Part shown: piece by piece, positions 17,051 to 26,692 of the stretch
How the letters are laid out: each line of letters opens with the position of its first letter
How positions within the stretch are numbered: the stretch's first letter is position 1
Assembly (NCBI RefSeq): GCF_001465795.2
Contig: NZ_CP013659.2
Span: forward strand, 1,072,501 to 1,136,500
Direction of reading: 5' to 3'
DNA length: 64,000 nucleotides
Source of the DNA: Planococcus rifietoensis
Lineage (GTDB): Bacteria; Bacillota; Bacilli; Bacillales_A; Planococcaceae
The notes under the pieces: generated by a model
Told to the model about the DNA's origin: nothing
Seen by the model: the letters and a program-made list of their open reading frames with translations, nothing else
The model's database searches: none
Made by a program: the position numbers and the translations under genes

Positions 17051-17081
17051 GGTCTATAGAATTCCAAAGGGGGAACGCGCA

Positions 17082-17342
17082 TTGCAAGAGCAGCATAAAA
17101 TTCGCACTGTCGTTGATATATATGGCCATACATATAAGATGCTCGGTACTGAGACATCCGGCCATATGAGGCTTGTCGCTTCCATGGTCGACAGCAAGAT
17201 GCGGGAGATCAACGCCGCCAATCCATCGCTTGACCAAGCGAAACTAGCCGTATTGACCGCGGTAAATGCGACACATGAATATCTTAAACTGAAAGAGCAG
17301 CTAGAACAAATGGAAATTGAATTGAATAACTTGAAGGGCTGA
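17082..17342 (+). CDS. zapA: Cell division protein ZapA (TTG start)
   Basis: 86 residues, matching B. subtilis ZapA (85). It promotes FtsZ ring bundling. The N-terminal part holds [33 protein letters not shown], characteristic of the family, and the C-terminal half is a coiled coil used for dimerisation. TTG 17082 was chosen because AAAGGGGG lies 8 bases before it. The ATG codons further upstream lie in or before the predicted promoter and would add a non-conserved extension. The stop is 5 bases before cvpA. Confidence 0.92.
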   Translation: MQEQHKIRTVVDIYGHTYKMLGTETSGHMRLVASMVDSKMREINAANPSLDQAKLAVLTAVNATHEYLKLKEQLEQMEIELNNLKG

Positions 17343-17347
17343 CGGAT

Positions 17348-17884
17348 ATGCTTGATTTAATCTTATTAGTATTGCTTCTGGCGGGGATTTTGGTCGGCTT
17401 CAAGCGAGGGCTGGTGCTGCAGTTTCTGCACATGGTCGGCTTTGTCGTCGCGCTCATTGTCGCCTATACGTATTATAAACCGCTATCGGAAAACTTTGTG
17501 TTATGGGTTCCATACCCGACGGTCGACGAAACCTCGCGCTTTGCGATGGCTTTCGAACAATTGAATCTGGACCAAACTTTTTATCAGCTCTTGGCATTCG
17601 CACTCATTTTCTTTGTCGTGAAATTTTTGCTGACGCTGATTGCATCGATGTTCGATTTCATCAAATACATACCTGTGCTTGGCTTCTTGAGCCGTATTTT
17701 CGGTGCAGTCCTTGGGCTCATCGAAGCGCACATCCTGTTGTTCATCGGTTTGTATGTATTTGCGCTATTGCCAGTCGATGTCATTCAAAACCAAATCGAC
17801 AACTCCGGAATTGCACGCGCGATCCTGGAGCATACGCCTTATTTCTCTGAGAAAGTGAAGGAATGGTGGTATATTTATATGTAG
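17348..17884 (+). CDS. yshB: CvpA family membrane protein (YshB)
   Basis: 178 residues with four transmembrane helices, typical of CvpA/colicin V production-type proteins: DLILLVLLLAGILVGFKRGLVLQFLHMVGFVVALIVAY at the N terminus and YIPVLGFLSRIFGAVLGLIEA later. The biochemical role in Firmicutes is unclear; some members affect envelope homeostasis or biofilm. It is co-transcribed with zapA, as in B. subtilis, and followed by a terminator. Confidence 0.88.
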   Translation: MLDLILLVLLLAGILVGFKRGLVLQFLHMVGFVVALIVAYTYYKPLSENFVLWVPYPTVDETSRFAMAFEQLNLDQTFYQLLAFALIFFVVKFLLTLIASMFDFIKYIPVLGFLSRIFGAVLGLIEAHILLFIGLYVFALLPVDVIQNQIDNSGIARAILEHTPYFSEKVKEWWYIYM

Positions 17885-17887
17885 TAG

Positions 17888-17919
17888 GAACTTCTCTCTT
17901 ACGAGGGAAGTTTTTTTAT
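17888..17919 (+). terminator. Terminator after cvpA
   Basis: AACTTCTCTC pairs with GAGGGAAGTT around TTAC, then seven T. Confidence 0.8.
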
Positions 17920-17945
17920 GAACCGATTAGGGAGGTTTGTTTGGC

Positions 17946-19649
17946 ATGAATAAAAAAATCATTATCCGTACATTGGAAAATATTGCGTTATATATGGAAT
18001 TAAAAGGGGACAACCCGTTTAAAGTATCGGCTTTTCGTAAAGCTGCCCAAGCACTTGAACTCGACCAGCGCAGCTTGGATGAGATTGAAGATGTTACGAA
18101 GCTAAAAGGCATCGGTAAAGGCACGGGCGATGTTATTACGGAATTGCTGACCGATGGCAAATCGTCTGTTCTCGAAGAACTGCAGGAAGAAGTGCCGAAA
18201 GGGCTTGTGCCAATGCTGAAACTGCAAGGGCTTGGCGGCAAGAAAATTGCCAAACTCTACAAAGAACTCGGCGTGGATTCAATGGAATCTTTGAAGCAGG
18301 CGTGCATCGATGGGCGTGTCCAAGCGCTTCCGGGATTTGGCGCAAAATCCGAAGAGAAAATCCTGCTTGAGCTGGAAAACTTCGAAACCGACCCGGGACG
18401 CCACCCAATCTGGAAAACGGAAGAAACGGTGGCATTCATCGAAAACTTGTTGACGACGATTTCCGATGTTGCGGAATTTTCAGTTGCCGGAAGCTTCCGC
18501 CGCACGAAAGAGACGAGCAAAGACCTCGACTTTATCGTAGCGACCGCTAAACCGGCAAAAGTGAAAGAACAGCTGCTCGCCGGCTTGCCAGTGAAAGAAA
18601 CCATTGCTTCAGGTGACACGAAAGTCTCTGTTGCGGTGGAAGTGGTCGAGCCGATCGATGTCGATTTCCGCCTCGTTGCACCAGAAGAATTTGCGACAGC
18701 GCTGCACCATTTTACCGGATCCAAAGACCATAATGTCCGCATGCGCCAATTGGCTAAAGCGAAAAAAGAGAAAATCAGCGAATATGGCGTGGAACAGGAA
18801 GACGGTTCCGTGTTGACATTCGAATCAGAAGAGGCATTTTTCGCCCATTTCGATTTGCCGTTCATCCCGCCGACCGTGCGCGAAGATGGCCGTGAAATCG
18901 ACCGCATTGCGGAATTGCCGGCACTTGTCGCGGTTGATGATATCCGCGGCGATTTGCATATGCACACAACCTGGTCGGACGGAGCGCATTCCATCGATGA
19001 AATGATCAATGCCTGCCACGAGCGAGGGTACGAATACATGGTCATCACCGACCATTCCCAATACCTGAAAGTCGCGAATGGATTGACGCCTGAGCGCTTG
19101 ATAGAGCAGAACGGGAAATTGCGTGAGGCCAATAAACGCCATGACGGGATCGAAGTATTGTCCGGAACGGAAATGGACATCTTGCCGGATGGCAGTTTGG
19201 ATTTTGACGACGAAGTGCTCGCGCAATTGGATTTTGTCATTGCGAGCATCCACTCGAGTTTCCAGCAGCCGCAAGAACAGATCATGGCACGTATTTTGAC
19301 AGCGATGAAAAACCCATATGTCCATATGATCGCGCATCCGACCGGCCGTATCGTCGGAAAACGCGACGGCTATAATCCGGACGTTGAACAAATTCTCGAT
19401 TGGGCCAAAGAATATGGCAAAATCGTCGAGTTGAACGCGAGCCCGTATCGACTTGACCTGGCTGTCGAATGGCTTGTCATGGCACAGGACAAAGGCGTGC
19501 CGGTCGCTATCAATACCGATGCCCATGCAATCGAAGGGCTAGAGGTCATGGCAACAGGCGTCCGCCACGCACAGAAAGCATGGCTCAAAAAAGACAATGT
19601 GGTCAATACATGGCCGCTTGAGAAGTTAAGAGATTTCTTGAAACGATAA
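17946..19649 (+). CDS. polX: DNA polymerase/3'-5' exonuclease PolX
   Basis: 567 residues (B. subtilis 570). N-terminal helix-hairpin-helix region (about 45-125, [10 protein letters not shown] and [12 protein letters not shown]), X-family polymerase palm with [17 protein letters not shown] (about 180-196, the DxD metal site) and a C-terminal PHP domain with [34 protein letters not shown] and NTDAHAI metal ligands. It fills gaps in base-excision repair and has a Mn-dependent exonuclease. The start at 17946 follows GGGAGGT with 9-base spacing; the TTG at 17937 is too close to it. Confidence 0.96.
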   Translation: MNKKIIIRTLENIALYMELKGDNPFKVSAFRKAAQALELDQRSLDEIEDVTKLKGIGKGTGDVITELLTDGKSSVLEELQEEVPKGLVPMLKLQGLGGKKIAKLYKELGVDSMESLKQACIDGRVQALPGFGAKSEEKILLELENFETDPGRHPIWKTEETVAFIENLLTTISDVAEFSVAGSFRRTKETSKDLDFIVATAKPAKVKEQLLAGLPVKETIASGDTKVSVAVEVVEPIDVDFRLVAPEEFATALHHFTGSKDHNVRMRQLAKAKKEKISEYGVEQEDGSVLTFESEEAFFAHFDLPFIPPTVREDGREIDRIAELPALVAVDDIRGDLHMHTTWSDGAHSIDEMINACHERGYEYMVITDHSQYLKVANGLTPERLIEQNGKLREANKRHDGIEVLSGTEMDILPDGSLDFDDEVLAQLDFVIASIHSSFQQPQEQIMARILTAMKNPYVHMIAHPTGRIVGKRDGYNPDVEQILDWAKEYGKIVELNASPYRLDLAVEWLVMAQDKGVPVAINTDAHAIEGLEVMATGVRHAQKAWLKKDNVVNTWPLEKLRDFLKR

Positions 19650-19662
19650 AGGAGGAGTTTAT

Positions 19663-22023
19663 ATGATCGCAGAGCGCGCATTACGAACTCTCGAATTTTA
19701 TAAAATCCGTGAAGAAGTGGCTGCATTTTGTACTTCATCACTTGGAAAAGGGTTAGTGAAAGAATTGCTGCCGTCTACTGACATCGCGGAAGTAAACCGT
19801 TTGCTCGAAGAAATGGACGAAGCGGCGCAATTATTGCGCATCAAGAATAATGTGCCGATGGGCGGGATTTCCGATATCCGTCCCCATGCGAAACGCGCAC
19901 AGATCGGCGGCAGTTTAAGCCCGGTGGAGTTGATGGAAGTTTCCTCAACGATCCGCGCAAGCCGGATCTTACGCCATTTCCTTGAAGCCATCGACGCGGA
20001 AGAAGATATCGACATTCCCCATTTCATGGAGAAAAAAGAAAGTATGCCAATTTTGACGCAGCTCGAGCACGATATTAACGCTTGCATCGATGATAACGGC
20101 ACTGTGGTCGACAGCGCGAGCTCGGAACTTCGCAGCATCCGCCAGTCACTGCGTGCGCAGGAAAGCCGCGTGCGTGAAAAACTCGAGAGCCTGATACGCG
20201 GACGCAATGCGTCGAAAATGCTGTCAGACTCCATTGTCACCATTCGCAACGACCGCTTCGTTATCCCGGTCAAACAGGAATACAGAAGCCATTACGGCGG
20301 CATTGTTCATGACCAATCATCGTCAGGTCAGACGCTGTTCATCGAACCGGATGCCGTCGTGCAGGCGAACAATGAAGTGCGTAGGCTGAAGTTGAAAGAA
20401 CGAGAAGAAATCGACCGCATCCTGCTGATGTTGTCTATGAAAGTGCAGGAAGTCGCTCATGAATTGTTCACTTTGGTCGGTGTATTGGCGGAAGTCGATC
20501 TGATCTTGGCCAAAGCGAAATACGGGCAAGCGCATAAATGCTCAAAACCCGACATGAACACAGAAGGCTATATCAATTTAAAAAAAGCCCGCCACCCGCT
20601 CATTCCTCAAGATGAAGTGGTGCCGAACGATATCGAGTTTGGCCGGGACATTACGGCGATCGTCATCACCGGACCGAACACAGGAGGCAAGACGGTCACC
20701 TTGAAAACGGTTGGCTTGTCGACTTTGATGGCACAGGCAGGACTTCCAGTGCCGGCACTTGAAGGATCGGAACTGGCTGTATTCGACCAGATCTTTGCCG
20801 ATATCGGCGATGAGCAGTCGATTGAGCAAAGCTTAAGTACGTTTTCTTCCCATATGGTTAATATTGTCGACATCTTGGAGAAGTTCGATGAAAACTCATT
20901 GGTCATTTTCGATGAGCTTGGTGCCGGCACCGACCCGCAAGAAGGGGCGGCACTTGCCATTTCCTTGCTCGATGAAGTTCACGGCAGAGGCGCGCGCGTT
21001 ATCGCGACGACCCATTACCCGGAACTAAAAGCTTATGGCTATAACCGGGAAGGCGTTGCCAATGCAAGTGTCGAGTTCGATGTCGAAACATTGAGCCCGA
21101 CCTACCGTTTGCTGATCGGCGTGCCGGGACGCAGCAACGCGTTTGAAATCTCCAAGCGGCTCGGTTTGCCGGAGCATATCATTTCCCATGCGAAGAGCTT
21201 TACAGGAACCGATCGCAAGGAAGTCGACTCGATGATTGCTTCGCTGGAGAAAAGCCGTCGCGAAGCGGAACGGGATGCAGAAGAAACCCGTTCTGTGCTT
21301 GAAGAATCCGAGACGCTAAAAGAAGACTTGGCGAAACGACTCGCGGAATACGACAGCCGCAAAGAGCTGCTTGAAGACAAAGCAAAAGAAAAAGCGCGCA
21401 AAATCGTCGATCAGGCGCGCGCGGAAGCGGAAACGGTCATCAAGGAACTGCGCCAAATGCAGCTGACCCAGCAGACCGGCGTCAAAGAACACCAGCTGAT
21501 CGATGCCAAAAAACGGCTGGAAAATGCCATGCCGGAAAACCGCGTCCTGAAAAAAGCGAAAAAGAAAAACGAACCGGTCGCCCTGAAACCGAACGACGAA
21601 GTAAAAGTGCTATCCTACGGGCAAAAGGGGACATTGGTCGAAAAAGTTTCCGACACGGAATGGGTCGTACAGGTCGGCATCTTGAAAATGAAGCTGCCTG
21701 AATCCGACCTCAGCTACACAAAACCGGAAAAGCAAAAAGAAACACGTACAATGACCAGCTTGAAAGGCCGGGAAGGCTACACGAAAATGGAGTTGGACCT
21801 TCGCGGTGAGCGCTACGAGGATGCCCTTTCGCGCGTGGAGAAATATTTGGACGATGCCTTATTGGCGAATTATCACCAAGTTTCCATTATTCACGGCAAG
21901 GGGACCGGCGCGCTACGACAAGGCGTGCAGCAATACTTGAAGAAACATCCGCGCGTCAAAAGCTATCGCTTTGGCGAACCGGGTGAAGGCGGCTCGGGCG
22001 TAACGGTCGCTGAATTGAAGTAA
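19663..22023 (+). CDS. mutS2: Endonuclease MutS2
   Basis: 786 residues (B. subtilis 785). MutS-type core without the mismatch-recognition domain, Walker A GPNTGGKT at 337-344, Walker [21 protein letters not shown], a long coiled coil (about 510-620) and a C-terminal Smr nuclease domain ([12 protein letters not shown] and [11 protein letters not shown]). In Firmicutes it acts in ribosome collision rescue and recombination control; which role dominates is not visible in the sequence. The start follows AAGGAGGAG. It sits 13 bases after polX, same transcript. Confidence 0.96.
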   Translation: MIAERALRTLEFYKIREEVAAFCTSSLGKGLVKELLPSTDIAEVNRLLEEMDEAAQLLRIKNNVPMGGISDIRPHAKRAQIGGSLSPVELMEVSSTIRASRILRHFLEAIDAEEDIDIPHFMEKKESMPILTQLEHDINACIDDNGTVVDSASSELRSIRQSLRAQESRVREKLESLIRGRNASKMLSDSIVTIRNDRFVIPVKQEYRSHYGGIVHDQSSSGQTLFIEPDAVVQANNEVRRLKLKEREEIDRILLMLSMKVQEVAHELFTLVGVLAEVDLILAKAKYGQAHKCSKPDMNTEGYINLKKARHPLIPQDEVVPNDIEFGRDITAIVITGPNTGGKTVTLKTVGLSTLMAQAGLPVPALEGSELAVFDQIFADIGDEQSIEQSLSTFSSHMVNIVDILEKFDENSLVIFDELGAGTDPQEGAALAISLLDEVHGRGARVIATTHYPELKAYGYNREGVANASVEFDVETLSPTYRLLIGVPGRSNAFEISKRLGLPEHIISHAKSFTGTDRKEVDSMIASLEKSRREAERDAEETRSVLEESETLKEDLAKRLAEYDSRKELLEDKAKEKARKIVDQARAEAETVIKELRQMQLTQQTGVKEHQLIDAKKRLENAMPENRVLKKAKKKNEPVALKPNDEVKVLSYGQKGTLVEKVSDTEWVVQVGILKMKLPESDLSYTKPEKQKETRTMTSLKGREGYTKMELDLRGERYEDALSRVEKYLDDALLANYHQVSIIHGKGTGALRQGVQQYLKKHPRVKSYRFGEPGEGGSGVTVAELK

Positions 22024-22044
22024 GGGCGGAGGGGGAGTTTGCAA

Positions 22045-22458
22045 ATGTTCGAAGAAGGATTTTGGACCCATCCGCTCGTCGAGACAGCTGGCTATTTCAG
22101 TGTAGTAGTCTTATGCTTGATCGTAGCGATGGTTATTTTTGAAGTCGTAACAAAATACAAGAACTGGGAAGAAATCAAAAGCGGCAATTTGGCCGTGGCG
22201 ATGGCGACTGGCGGAAAGATTTTTGGCGTCACAAATATTTTCCGCTTTTCGATTGAACAGCACACAACACTGTTTGAGATGATCGGCTGGGGGCTGTTTG
22301 GATTCGTGTTGTTGATTTTTGCTTACATCCTTTTTGAGTTTCTGACGCCGAAATTCAAAGTGGACGAAGAAATCGCCCGCGATAACCGTTCGGTCGGCTT
22401 GATTTCGATGACCATCTCAGTCGGCTTGTCGTATGTTATCGGAGCCAGTATTTCATAG
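22045..22458 (+). CDS. yshE: DUF350 family membrane protein (YshE)
   Basis: 137 residues with about four transmembrane helices. It has the DUF350 layout, including FEVVTKYKNWEEIKSGNLAVAMATGGKIFGV between the first two helices and EEIARDNRSVGLISMTISVGLSYVIGASI at the end. Function unknown. ATG 22045 follows GGAGGGGGAG at suitable spacing; TTG 22039 is too close. It directly follows mutS2, as yshE does in B. subtilis. Confidence 0.88.
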   Translation: MFEEGFWTHPLVETAGYFSVVVLCLIVAMVIFEVVTKYKNWEEIKSGNLAVAMATGGKIFGVTNIFRFSIEQHTTLFEMIGWGLFGFVLLIFAYILFEFLTPKFKVDEEIARDNRSVGLISMTISVGLSYVIGASIS

Positions 22459-22470
22459 GAGTTGGAACGA

Positions 22471-22551
22471 ATGGAGAACCTAATCAAAATCTTAATCGTT
22501 TTTTGCATCTTGTTTGTGCTTGTAGGAATCGTCTTCCTATTCGTGTTTTAA
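22471..22551 (+). CDS. 26-residue single-helix membrane micro-protein
   Basis: ATG 22471 follows TAGGAGTTGGAACGA, a good ribosome-binding site 12 bases after yshE. The frame encodes MENLIKI and then one uninterrupted hydrophobic helix (LIVFCILFVLVGIVFLFVF), with the stop right at the transcription terminator. Size, ribosome-binding site and placement argue for a real translated peptide, perhaps a partner of YshE. I do not recognise a family. Confidence 0.6.
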   Translation: MENLIKILIVFCILFVLVGIVFLFVF

Positions 22552-22576
22552 AAACGGCCTATGCGCCGTTTTTTTT
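22551..22576 (+). terminator. Terminator after the mutS2-yshE unit
   Basis: AAACGGC and GCCGTTT arms around CTATGC, then a T-run. It starts at the stop of the 26-residue peptide. Confidence 0.85.
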
Positions 22577-22604
22577 ATGGATTCATTTCGAAGGAAAATA
22601 ATGT

Positions 22605-22633
22605 TTGAAAGCGTTATCATAATTCTTTATACT
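22605..22633 (+). promoter_or_regulatory. Promoter of fadD
   Basis: TTGAAA at 22605-22610, a 17-base spacer and TATACT at 22628-22633. Confidence 0.78.
22606..22619 (+). promoter_or_regulatory. cre site (CcpA operator) on the fadD promoter
   Basis: TGAAAGCGTTATCA matches the cre consensus TGWAANCGNTNWCA at every defined position. It covers the -35 element, so CcpA should block fadD when preferred sugars are present. In B. subtilis the FadR regulon is under catabolite repression. Confidence 0.85.
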
Positions 22634-22684
22634 TAAAGTAGGAATATTCTCACGATTCCGATAAAAGAGGGGGAGGTAGAAAGT

Positions 22685-24376
22685 ATGTCCGAAAAACCGT
22701 GGTTAGCTCATTATCCGGCGGAAGTACCGCACACGCTAACGTATCCGAGCATGCCGGTCCAGGAATATTTGACGAAAGCCTATGAAGACTTTCCGCAAAA
22801 GACCGCAATTCATTTCCTGGGCAAGGACCTTAGCTACGAAGAGTTGTACCAATCTGCCATGAAGATGGCCAATTACCTTCAAAAGCTAGGCATCCAAAAA
22901 GGCGACCGGGTATCCATCATGCTGCCGAACTGTCCACAAGCGGTCATCAGCTTTTATGGAATTCTTTACGCTGGGGGCGTCGTCGTCATGACAAATCCGC
23001 TTTATACGGAGCGGGAAATTTCCTACCAGATGAAAGATTCCGGTGCCAAGGCAATCATCGCACTTGATATTTTGTTCCCGCGGATCAATAAAGTGATCAA
23101 AGAAACGGATCTTGAGAACGTCGTCGTCACGGGTATCAAGGATTACCTGACATTCCCAAAAAACCTGGTGTACCCGTTCATCCAGAAAAAGCAATACGGC
23201 ATGACGGTGAAAGTCGAGCACCGGGGAATCAATCACCTCTTCACGGAAATCATGAAAACAGCTTCGCCGCAAATTACCAAGCCGCCATTTGATTTCGAGG
23301 AAGATTTGGCGCTGCTGCAATACACTGGCGGAACGACCGGATCGCCAAAAGGCGTTATGCTGACGCACCGTAACTTAATCTCGAATGCGACGATGTGTGA
23401 CGCTTGGCTCTATAAATCAAAGCGTGGCGAAGAGACGATCATGGGCATCATTCCCTTGTTCCACGTGTACGGTTTGACGACTGTCTTGATCTTGTCTGTC
23501 ATGCAGGGCAATAAGATGGTACTATTGCCGAAATTCGACCCAGAGCAGGCCTTAAAGACCATCAACAAGCAAAAGCCAACTTTGTTCCCTGGCGCACCGA
23601 CGCTTTATATCGGTTTATTAAACCATCCGGACATCAAGAAATACGATCTGTCTTCCATTGAAGCATGCTTGAGCGGATCCGCGCCGCTGCCGATAGAAGT
23701 GCAGGAGAAATTCGAACGCATCACGGGAGGCAAACTGGTCGAAGGCTATGGCCTAACTGAAACCTCGCCGGTTACCCACTCGAATCTCGTGTGGGGAGAA
23801 CGGACGAAAGGCTCGATCGGCATGCCGTATCCGGACACGGATTGTGAAATCTTCCTTCCGGGAACGACTGACCCTGTACCGAACGGGCAGATCGGTGAAA
23901 TCGCCATTCAAGGGCCGCAGGTGATGAAAGGCTATTGGAACCGTCCGGATGCTACGGCAGCAACGATTGTCGATGGCTGGCTATTGACTGGGGATCTTGG
24001 CTATATGGACGACGAAGGACAATTCTTTATCGTCGACCGCAAAAAAGACATGATTATCGCCGGAGGCTTCAATATCTATCCGAGGGAAATCGAAGAAGTT
24101 CTGTATGAACATGAAGCGATCCAGGAATGTGTCGTTGCCGGAATCCCGGACCCATACCGTGGCGAAACAGTAAAGGCATACATCGTGCTGAAAGAAGGGT
24201 ATACTGTTACAGAAGAACAATTGGATAAACATTGCCGCGAACATCTCGCTGCGTTTAAAGTGCCGCGCATCTATGAGTTCCGTAAAGAACTTCCGAAGAC
24301 GGCAGTCGGTAAAATATTGCGCAGATCGCTGGTGGATGAAGAAATCGCCAAACGCAATGAAGCAGTTCCTTCTTAA
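22685..24376 (+). CDS. lcfA: Long-chain fatty acid-CoA ligase
   Basis: 563 residues (B. subtilis LcfA 560). AMP-forming acyl-CoA synthetase that activates fatty acids for beta-oxidation. The P-loop YTGGTTGSPKGVMLTH is near residues 213-228, with GYGLTETSP, GWLLTGDLGYMDDEGQFFIVDRKKDMIIAGGFNIYPREIE (containing the DR hinge) and the catalytic Lys in PKTAVGKILRR close to the C terminus. The start follows GGGGGAGGTAGAAAGT. Promoter with an overlapping cre. It heads the lcfA-fadR-fadB-etfB-etfA cluster, as in B. subtilis. Confidence 0.95.
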   Translation: MSEKPWLAHYPAEVPHTLTYPSMPVQEYLTKAYEDFPQKTAIHFLGKDLSYEELYQSAMKMANYLQKLGIQKGDRVSIMLPNCPQAVISFYGILYAGGVVVMTNPLYTEREISYQMKDSGAKAIIALDILFPRINKVIKETDLENVVVTGIKDYLTFPKNLVYPFIQKKQYGMTVKVEHRGINHLFTEIMKTASPQITKPPFDFEEDLALLQYTGGTTGSPKGVMLTHRNLISNATMCDAWLYKSKRGEETIMGIIPLFHVYGLTTVLILSVMQGNKMVLLPKFDPEQALKTINKQKPTLFPGAPTLYIGLLNHPDIKKYDLSSIEACLSGSAPLPIEVQEKFERITGGKLVEGYGLTETSPVTHSNLVWGERTKGSIGMPYPDTDCEIFLPGTTDPVPNGQIGEIAIQGPQVMKGYWNRPDATAATIVDGWLLTGDLGYMDDEGQFFIVDRKKDMIIAGGFNIYPREIEEVLYEHEAIQECVVAGIPDPYRGETVKAYIVLKEGYTVTEEQLDKHCREHLAAFKVPRIYEFRKELPKTAVGKILRRSLVDEEIAKRNEAVPS

Positions 24377-24389
24377 CTAAGGCAAAAGC

Positions 24390-24418
24390 TTGACACAATT
24401 TAAACAAAACGATAATAT
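24390..24418 (+). promoter_or_regulatory. Promoter of fadR
   Basis: Perfect TTGACA at 24390-24395, a 17-base spacer and TAATAT at 24413-24418. It lies inside the cluster between fadD and fadR, with the FadR palindrome starting at its -10 element. Confidence 0.8.
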
Positions 24419-24461
24419 GAAAATATGAATGAATCGCCATTCATATTTTCATATTTTTTTG
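24414..24461 (+). promoter_or_regulatory. FadR operator palindrome, possibly also the fadD terminator
   Basis: A perfect 18-base inverted repeat: AATATGAAAATATGAATG (24414-24431) and its complement (24438-24455). The centre, TGAATGAATCGCCATTCA (24426-24443), matches the FadR consensus TGAATGANTANTCATTCA at 14 of 16 defined positions. The 3' arm runs into a row of T, so as RNA it also resembles an intrinsic terminator for read-through from fadD. Confidence 0.82.
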
Positions 24462-24473
24462 GGTGGTGACAGG

Positions 24474-25058
24474 ATGGTAAAGAAGGATAAACCGAAATAC
24501 AAGCAAATCATCGACGCTGCGGTCATCGTTATCGCAGAAAATGGTTACCACCAAGCGCAAGTTTCAAAAATTGCCAAGCAAGCCGGTGTAGCGGACGGTA
24601 CGATTTATTTGTATTTCAAGAATAAAGAAGACATTCTCATTTCCGTCTTCCAGGAGAAGATGGGCGTGTTCGTCAGTGAATTGGAAAAGATCATCGCGAA
24701 AGACGCAAGCGCTGCCGACCAGCTCGGCATGATGATTAACAGCCATTTCAGCTTGCTAGCGAGCGATCTGCACTTGGCGATCGTGACACAGCTAGAACTC
24801 CGGCAGTCCAATCATGACATCCGCATGAAAATCAATAATGTCCTGCGGGGGTATTTGAAATTGATGGACCGGATTCTGATCAGCGGCATCGAGTCAGGAG
24901 AATTTGATCAAAATATGGATATTCGTTTAGCCCGCCAGATGGTTTTTGGTACAATGGATGAGACCATTACTACCTGGGTGATGAACGATCACAAGTATGA
25001 TTTGGTCGAACTCGCACCGAAAGTGCAACGCTTATTGCTGAAAGGCATGCAAGCGTAA
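24474..25058 (+). CDS. fadR: TetR-family fatty acid degradation repressor FadR
   Basis: 194 residues, identical in length to B. subtilis FadR. The N-terminal helix-turn-helix (about 12-58) contains [34 protein letters not shown], followed by an all-helical ligand-binding domain that senses long-chain acyl-CoA. ATG 24474 gives the canonical [11 protein letters not shown] start; the upstream in-frame ATG at 24429 is inside the operator. The palindrome just upstream implies autorepression. Neighbours are the beta-oxidation genes it is expected to control. Confidence 0.93.
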   Translation: MVKKDKPKYKQIIDAAVIVIAENGYHQAQVSKIAKQAGVADGTIYLYFKNKEDILISVFQEKMGVFVSELEKIIAKDASAADQLGMMINSHFSLLASDLHLAIVTQLELRQSNHDIRMKINNVLRGYLKLMDRILISGIESGEFDQNMDIRLARQMVFGTMDETITTWVMNDHKYDLVELAPKVQRLLLKGMQA

Positions 25059-25075
25059 AGGGAGGGGATGAGCAG

Positions 25076-25849
25076 GTGGAATTTATCAGCTGGAAAAAAG
25101 AAGATGGGGTAGCGATCGCGACAATCAACCGGCCGCCGGCAAATGCATTGTCTCGCGCGCTGATCTTGGAAGTCGATGCACTTCTGGATGAAGTAAAAAA
25201 CGACTCGGATGTCCGTGCGATTGTCTTGCACGGCGAAGGACGTTTCTTCTCGGCAGGTGCTGACATCAAGGAGTTCACAGAAGTGACTTCAGGGGAAGAA
25301 TTCTCGAAACTGTCAGCGAGCGGCCAAGCGGTATTCGAACGCGTGGAAACCTTCCACAAGCCGGTCATTGCCGCGATTCACGGCGCAGCGCTAGGCGGAG
25401 GTTTGGAGCTTGCCATGAGCTGCCATATGCGTTTTGTCACGGAAAATGCTAAACTGGGATTGCCGGAACTTCAGTTGGGCTTGATTCCTGGATTTGCAGG
25501 AACACAGCGTTTGCCTCGTTATGTCGGAGTGGCCAAGGCCGCTGAAATGCTTTTGACGAGCGATCCGATTACGGGCGAAGAAGCAGTGCAGCTCGGTCTT
25601 GCCAACCGTTCTTTCGGCGAAGAAGACCTTCTTCCGCAAACGCTTTCAATTGCGAAGAAAATTGCGAAAAAGAGCCCGGTGTCCGTCAAGGCAGCCATCG
25701 ATATGCTTCAATATTCGAAGCGCGGGGCATTTGAAGAAGGGGTCAAAGCAGAAGCGGATTCGTTCGGTACGGTTTTTGTATCGGAAGACGCGAAGGAAGG
25801 CATTGGCGCTTTCCTGGAAAAACGCGAAGCACAATTTAAAGGGAAATAA
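25076..25849 (+). CDS. fadB: Enoyl-CoA hydratase
   Basis: 257 residues of the crotonase fold. It hydrates trans-2-enoyl-CoA in beta-oxidation. The oxyanion-hole motif [15 protein letters not shown] is near residues 52-66, and [19 protein letters not shown] and [22 protein letters not shown] carry the conserved glycine loop and catalytic glutamate region. GTG 25076 follows GGAGGGGATGAGCAG; a nearby ATG is out of frame. Same order as B. subtilis fadR-fadB-etfB. Confidence 0.93.
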   Translation: MEFISWKKEDGVAIATINRPPANALSRALILEVDALLDEVKNDSDVRAIVLHGEGRFFSAGADIKEFTEVTSGEEFSKLSASGQAVFERVETFHKPVIAAIHGAALGGGLELAMSCHMRFVTENAKLGLPELQLGLIPGFAGTQRLPRYVGVAKAAEMLLTSDPITGEEAVQLGLANRSFGEEDLLPQTLSIAKKIAKKSPVSVKAAIDMLQYSKRGAFEEGVKAEADSFGTVFVSEDAKEGIGAFLEKREAQFKGK

Positions 25850-25869
25850 TACTTGGGAGGTTTACGTTC

Positions 25870-26643
25870 ATGAACATTTATGTATTGGTAAAACGTACGT
25901 TTGACACAGAAGAAAAGCTGGTTGTCTCCGGTGGCCAAATTCAAGAAGATGGCGCTGAATTCATCATCAACCCATATGACGAGTATGCGATCGAAGAGGC
26001 CATCACGGTCCGCGACGCTCACGGCGGCGAAGTGACAGTGGTCACAATCGGCGACGAGGAAGCTGAAAAGCAATTGCGTACAGCACTTGCCATGGGCGCT
26101 GACAAAGCGGTCTTGATCAATACAGAAGACGATGTGGAGGAAATGGACCAGTTTACGGCAGCTTACATACTGGCAGAGTACTTGAAAGATAAAGAAGCGG
26201 ACTTGATCCTTGCAGGTAATGTAGCGATCGACGGCGGATCCGGCCAAGTTGGACCGCGCGTAGCCGATTTGCTTGATATCAACTACGTAACGACGATCAC
26301 AAGCCTTGAAATCGAAGGCGAAACAGTGAAAATTGTTCGTGATATCGAAGGGGATGCAGAAGAGCTTGAAACTTCATTGCCTTTATTGGTCACAGCCCAG
26401 CAAGGCTTAAACGAGCCGCGCTATCCATCTCTTCCAGGAATCATGAAAGCGAAGAAAAAGCCGCTTGAAGAGCTCGAGCTCGATGATTTGGATATTGACG
26501 AGGAAGATGTAGAAGCGAAAACAGAAACAATCGAAGTTTACTTGCCGCCGAAAAAACAAGCCGGCCGCATTTTGGAAGGCGAAATTCCAAGCCAAGTTTC
26601 TGAACTGGTCAGCTTGCTTCGCTCTGAAGCGAAAGTTATATAA
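25870..26643 (+). CDS. etfB: Electron transfer flavoprotein beta subunit
   Basis: 257 residues, normal length. Family features include YVLVKRTFDTE at the start, NPYDEYAIEEA, LAMGADKAVLI and the recognition loop with GLNEPRYPSLPGIMKAKKKPLEEL. With EtfA it accepts electrons from acyl-CoA dehydrogenases. The start follows TTGGGAGGTTTACGTTC. An acyl-CoA dehydrogenase gene is not in this window. Followed 49 bases later by etfA on the same transcript. Confidence 0.96.
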   Translation: MNIYVLVKRTFDTEEKLVVSGGQIQEDGAEFIINPYDEYAIEEAITVRDAHGGEVTVVTIGDEEAEKQLRTALAMGADKAVLINTEDDVEEMDQFTAAYILAEYLKDKEADLILAGNVAIDGGSGQVGPRVADLLDINYVTTITSLEIEGETVKIVRDIEGDAEELETSLPLLVTAQQGLNEPRYPSLPGIMKAKKKPLEELELDDLDIDEEDVEAKTETIEVYLPPKKQAGRILEGEIPSQVSELVSLLRSEAKVI

Positions 26644-26692
26644 ACGTACGCCAATCATTTATTTTCACATCTACTTAGGGGGTTAACGGACT

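Noticed and set aside
18257..19285. 342-codon minus-strand frame within polX
   Set aside because: Mirror of the polX codons (Ser/Thr-rich), no ribosome-binding site, and polX is unambiguous on the other strand.
22577..22684. FadR box upstream of fadD
   Set aside because: No sequence resembling TGAATGANTANTCATTCA was found there; only the cre site is convincing.
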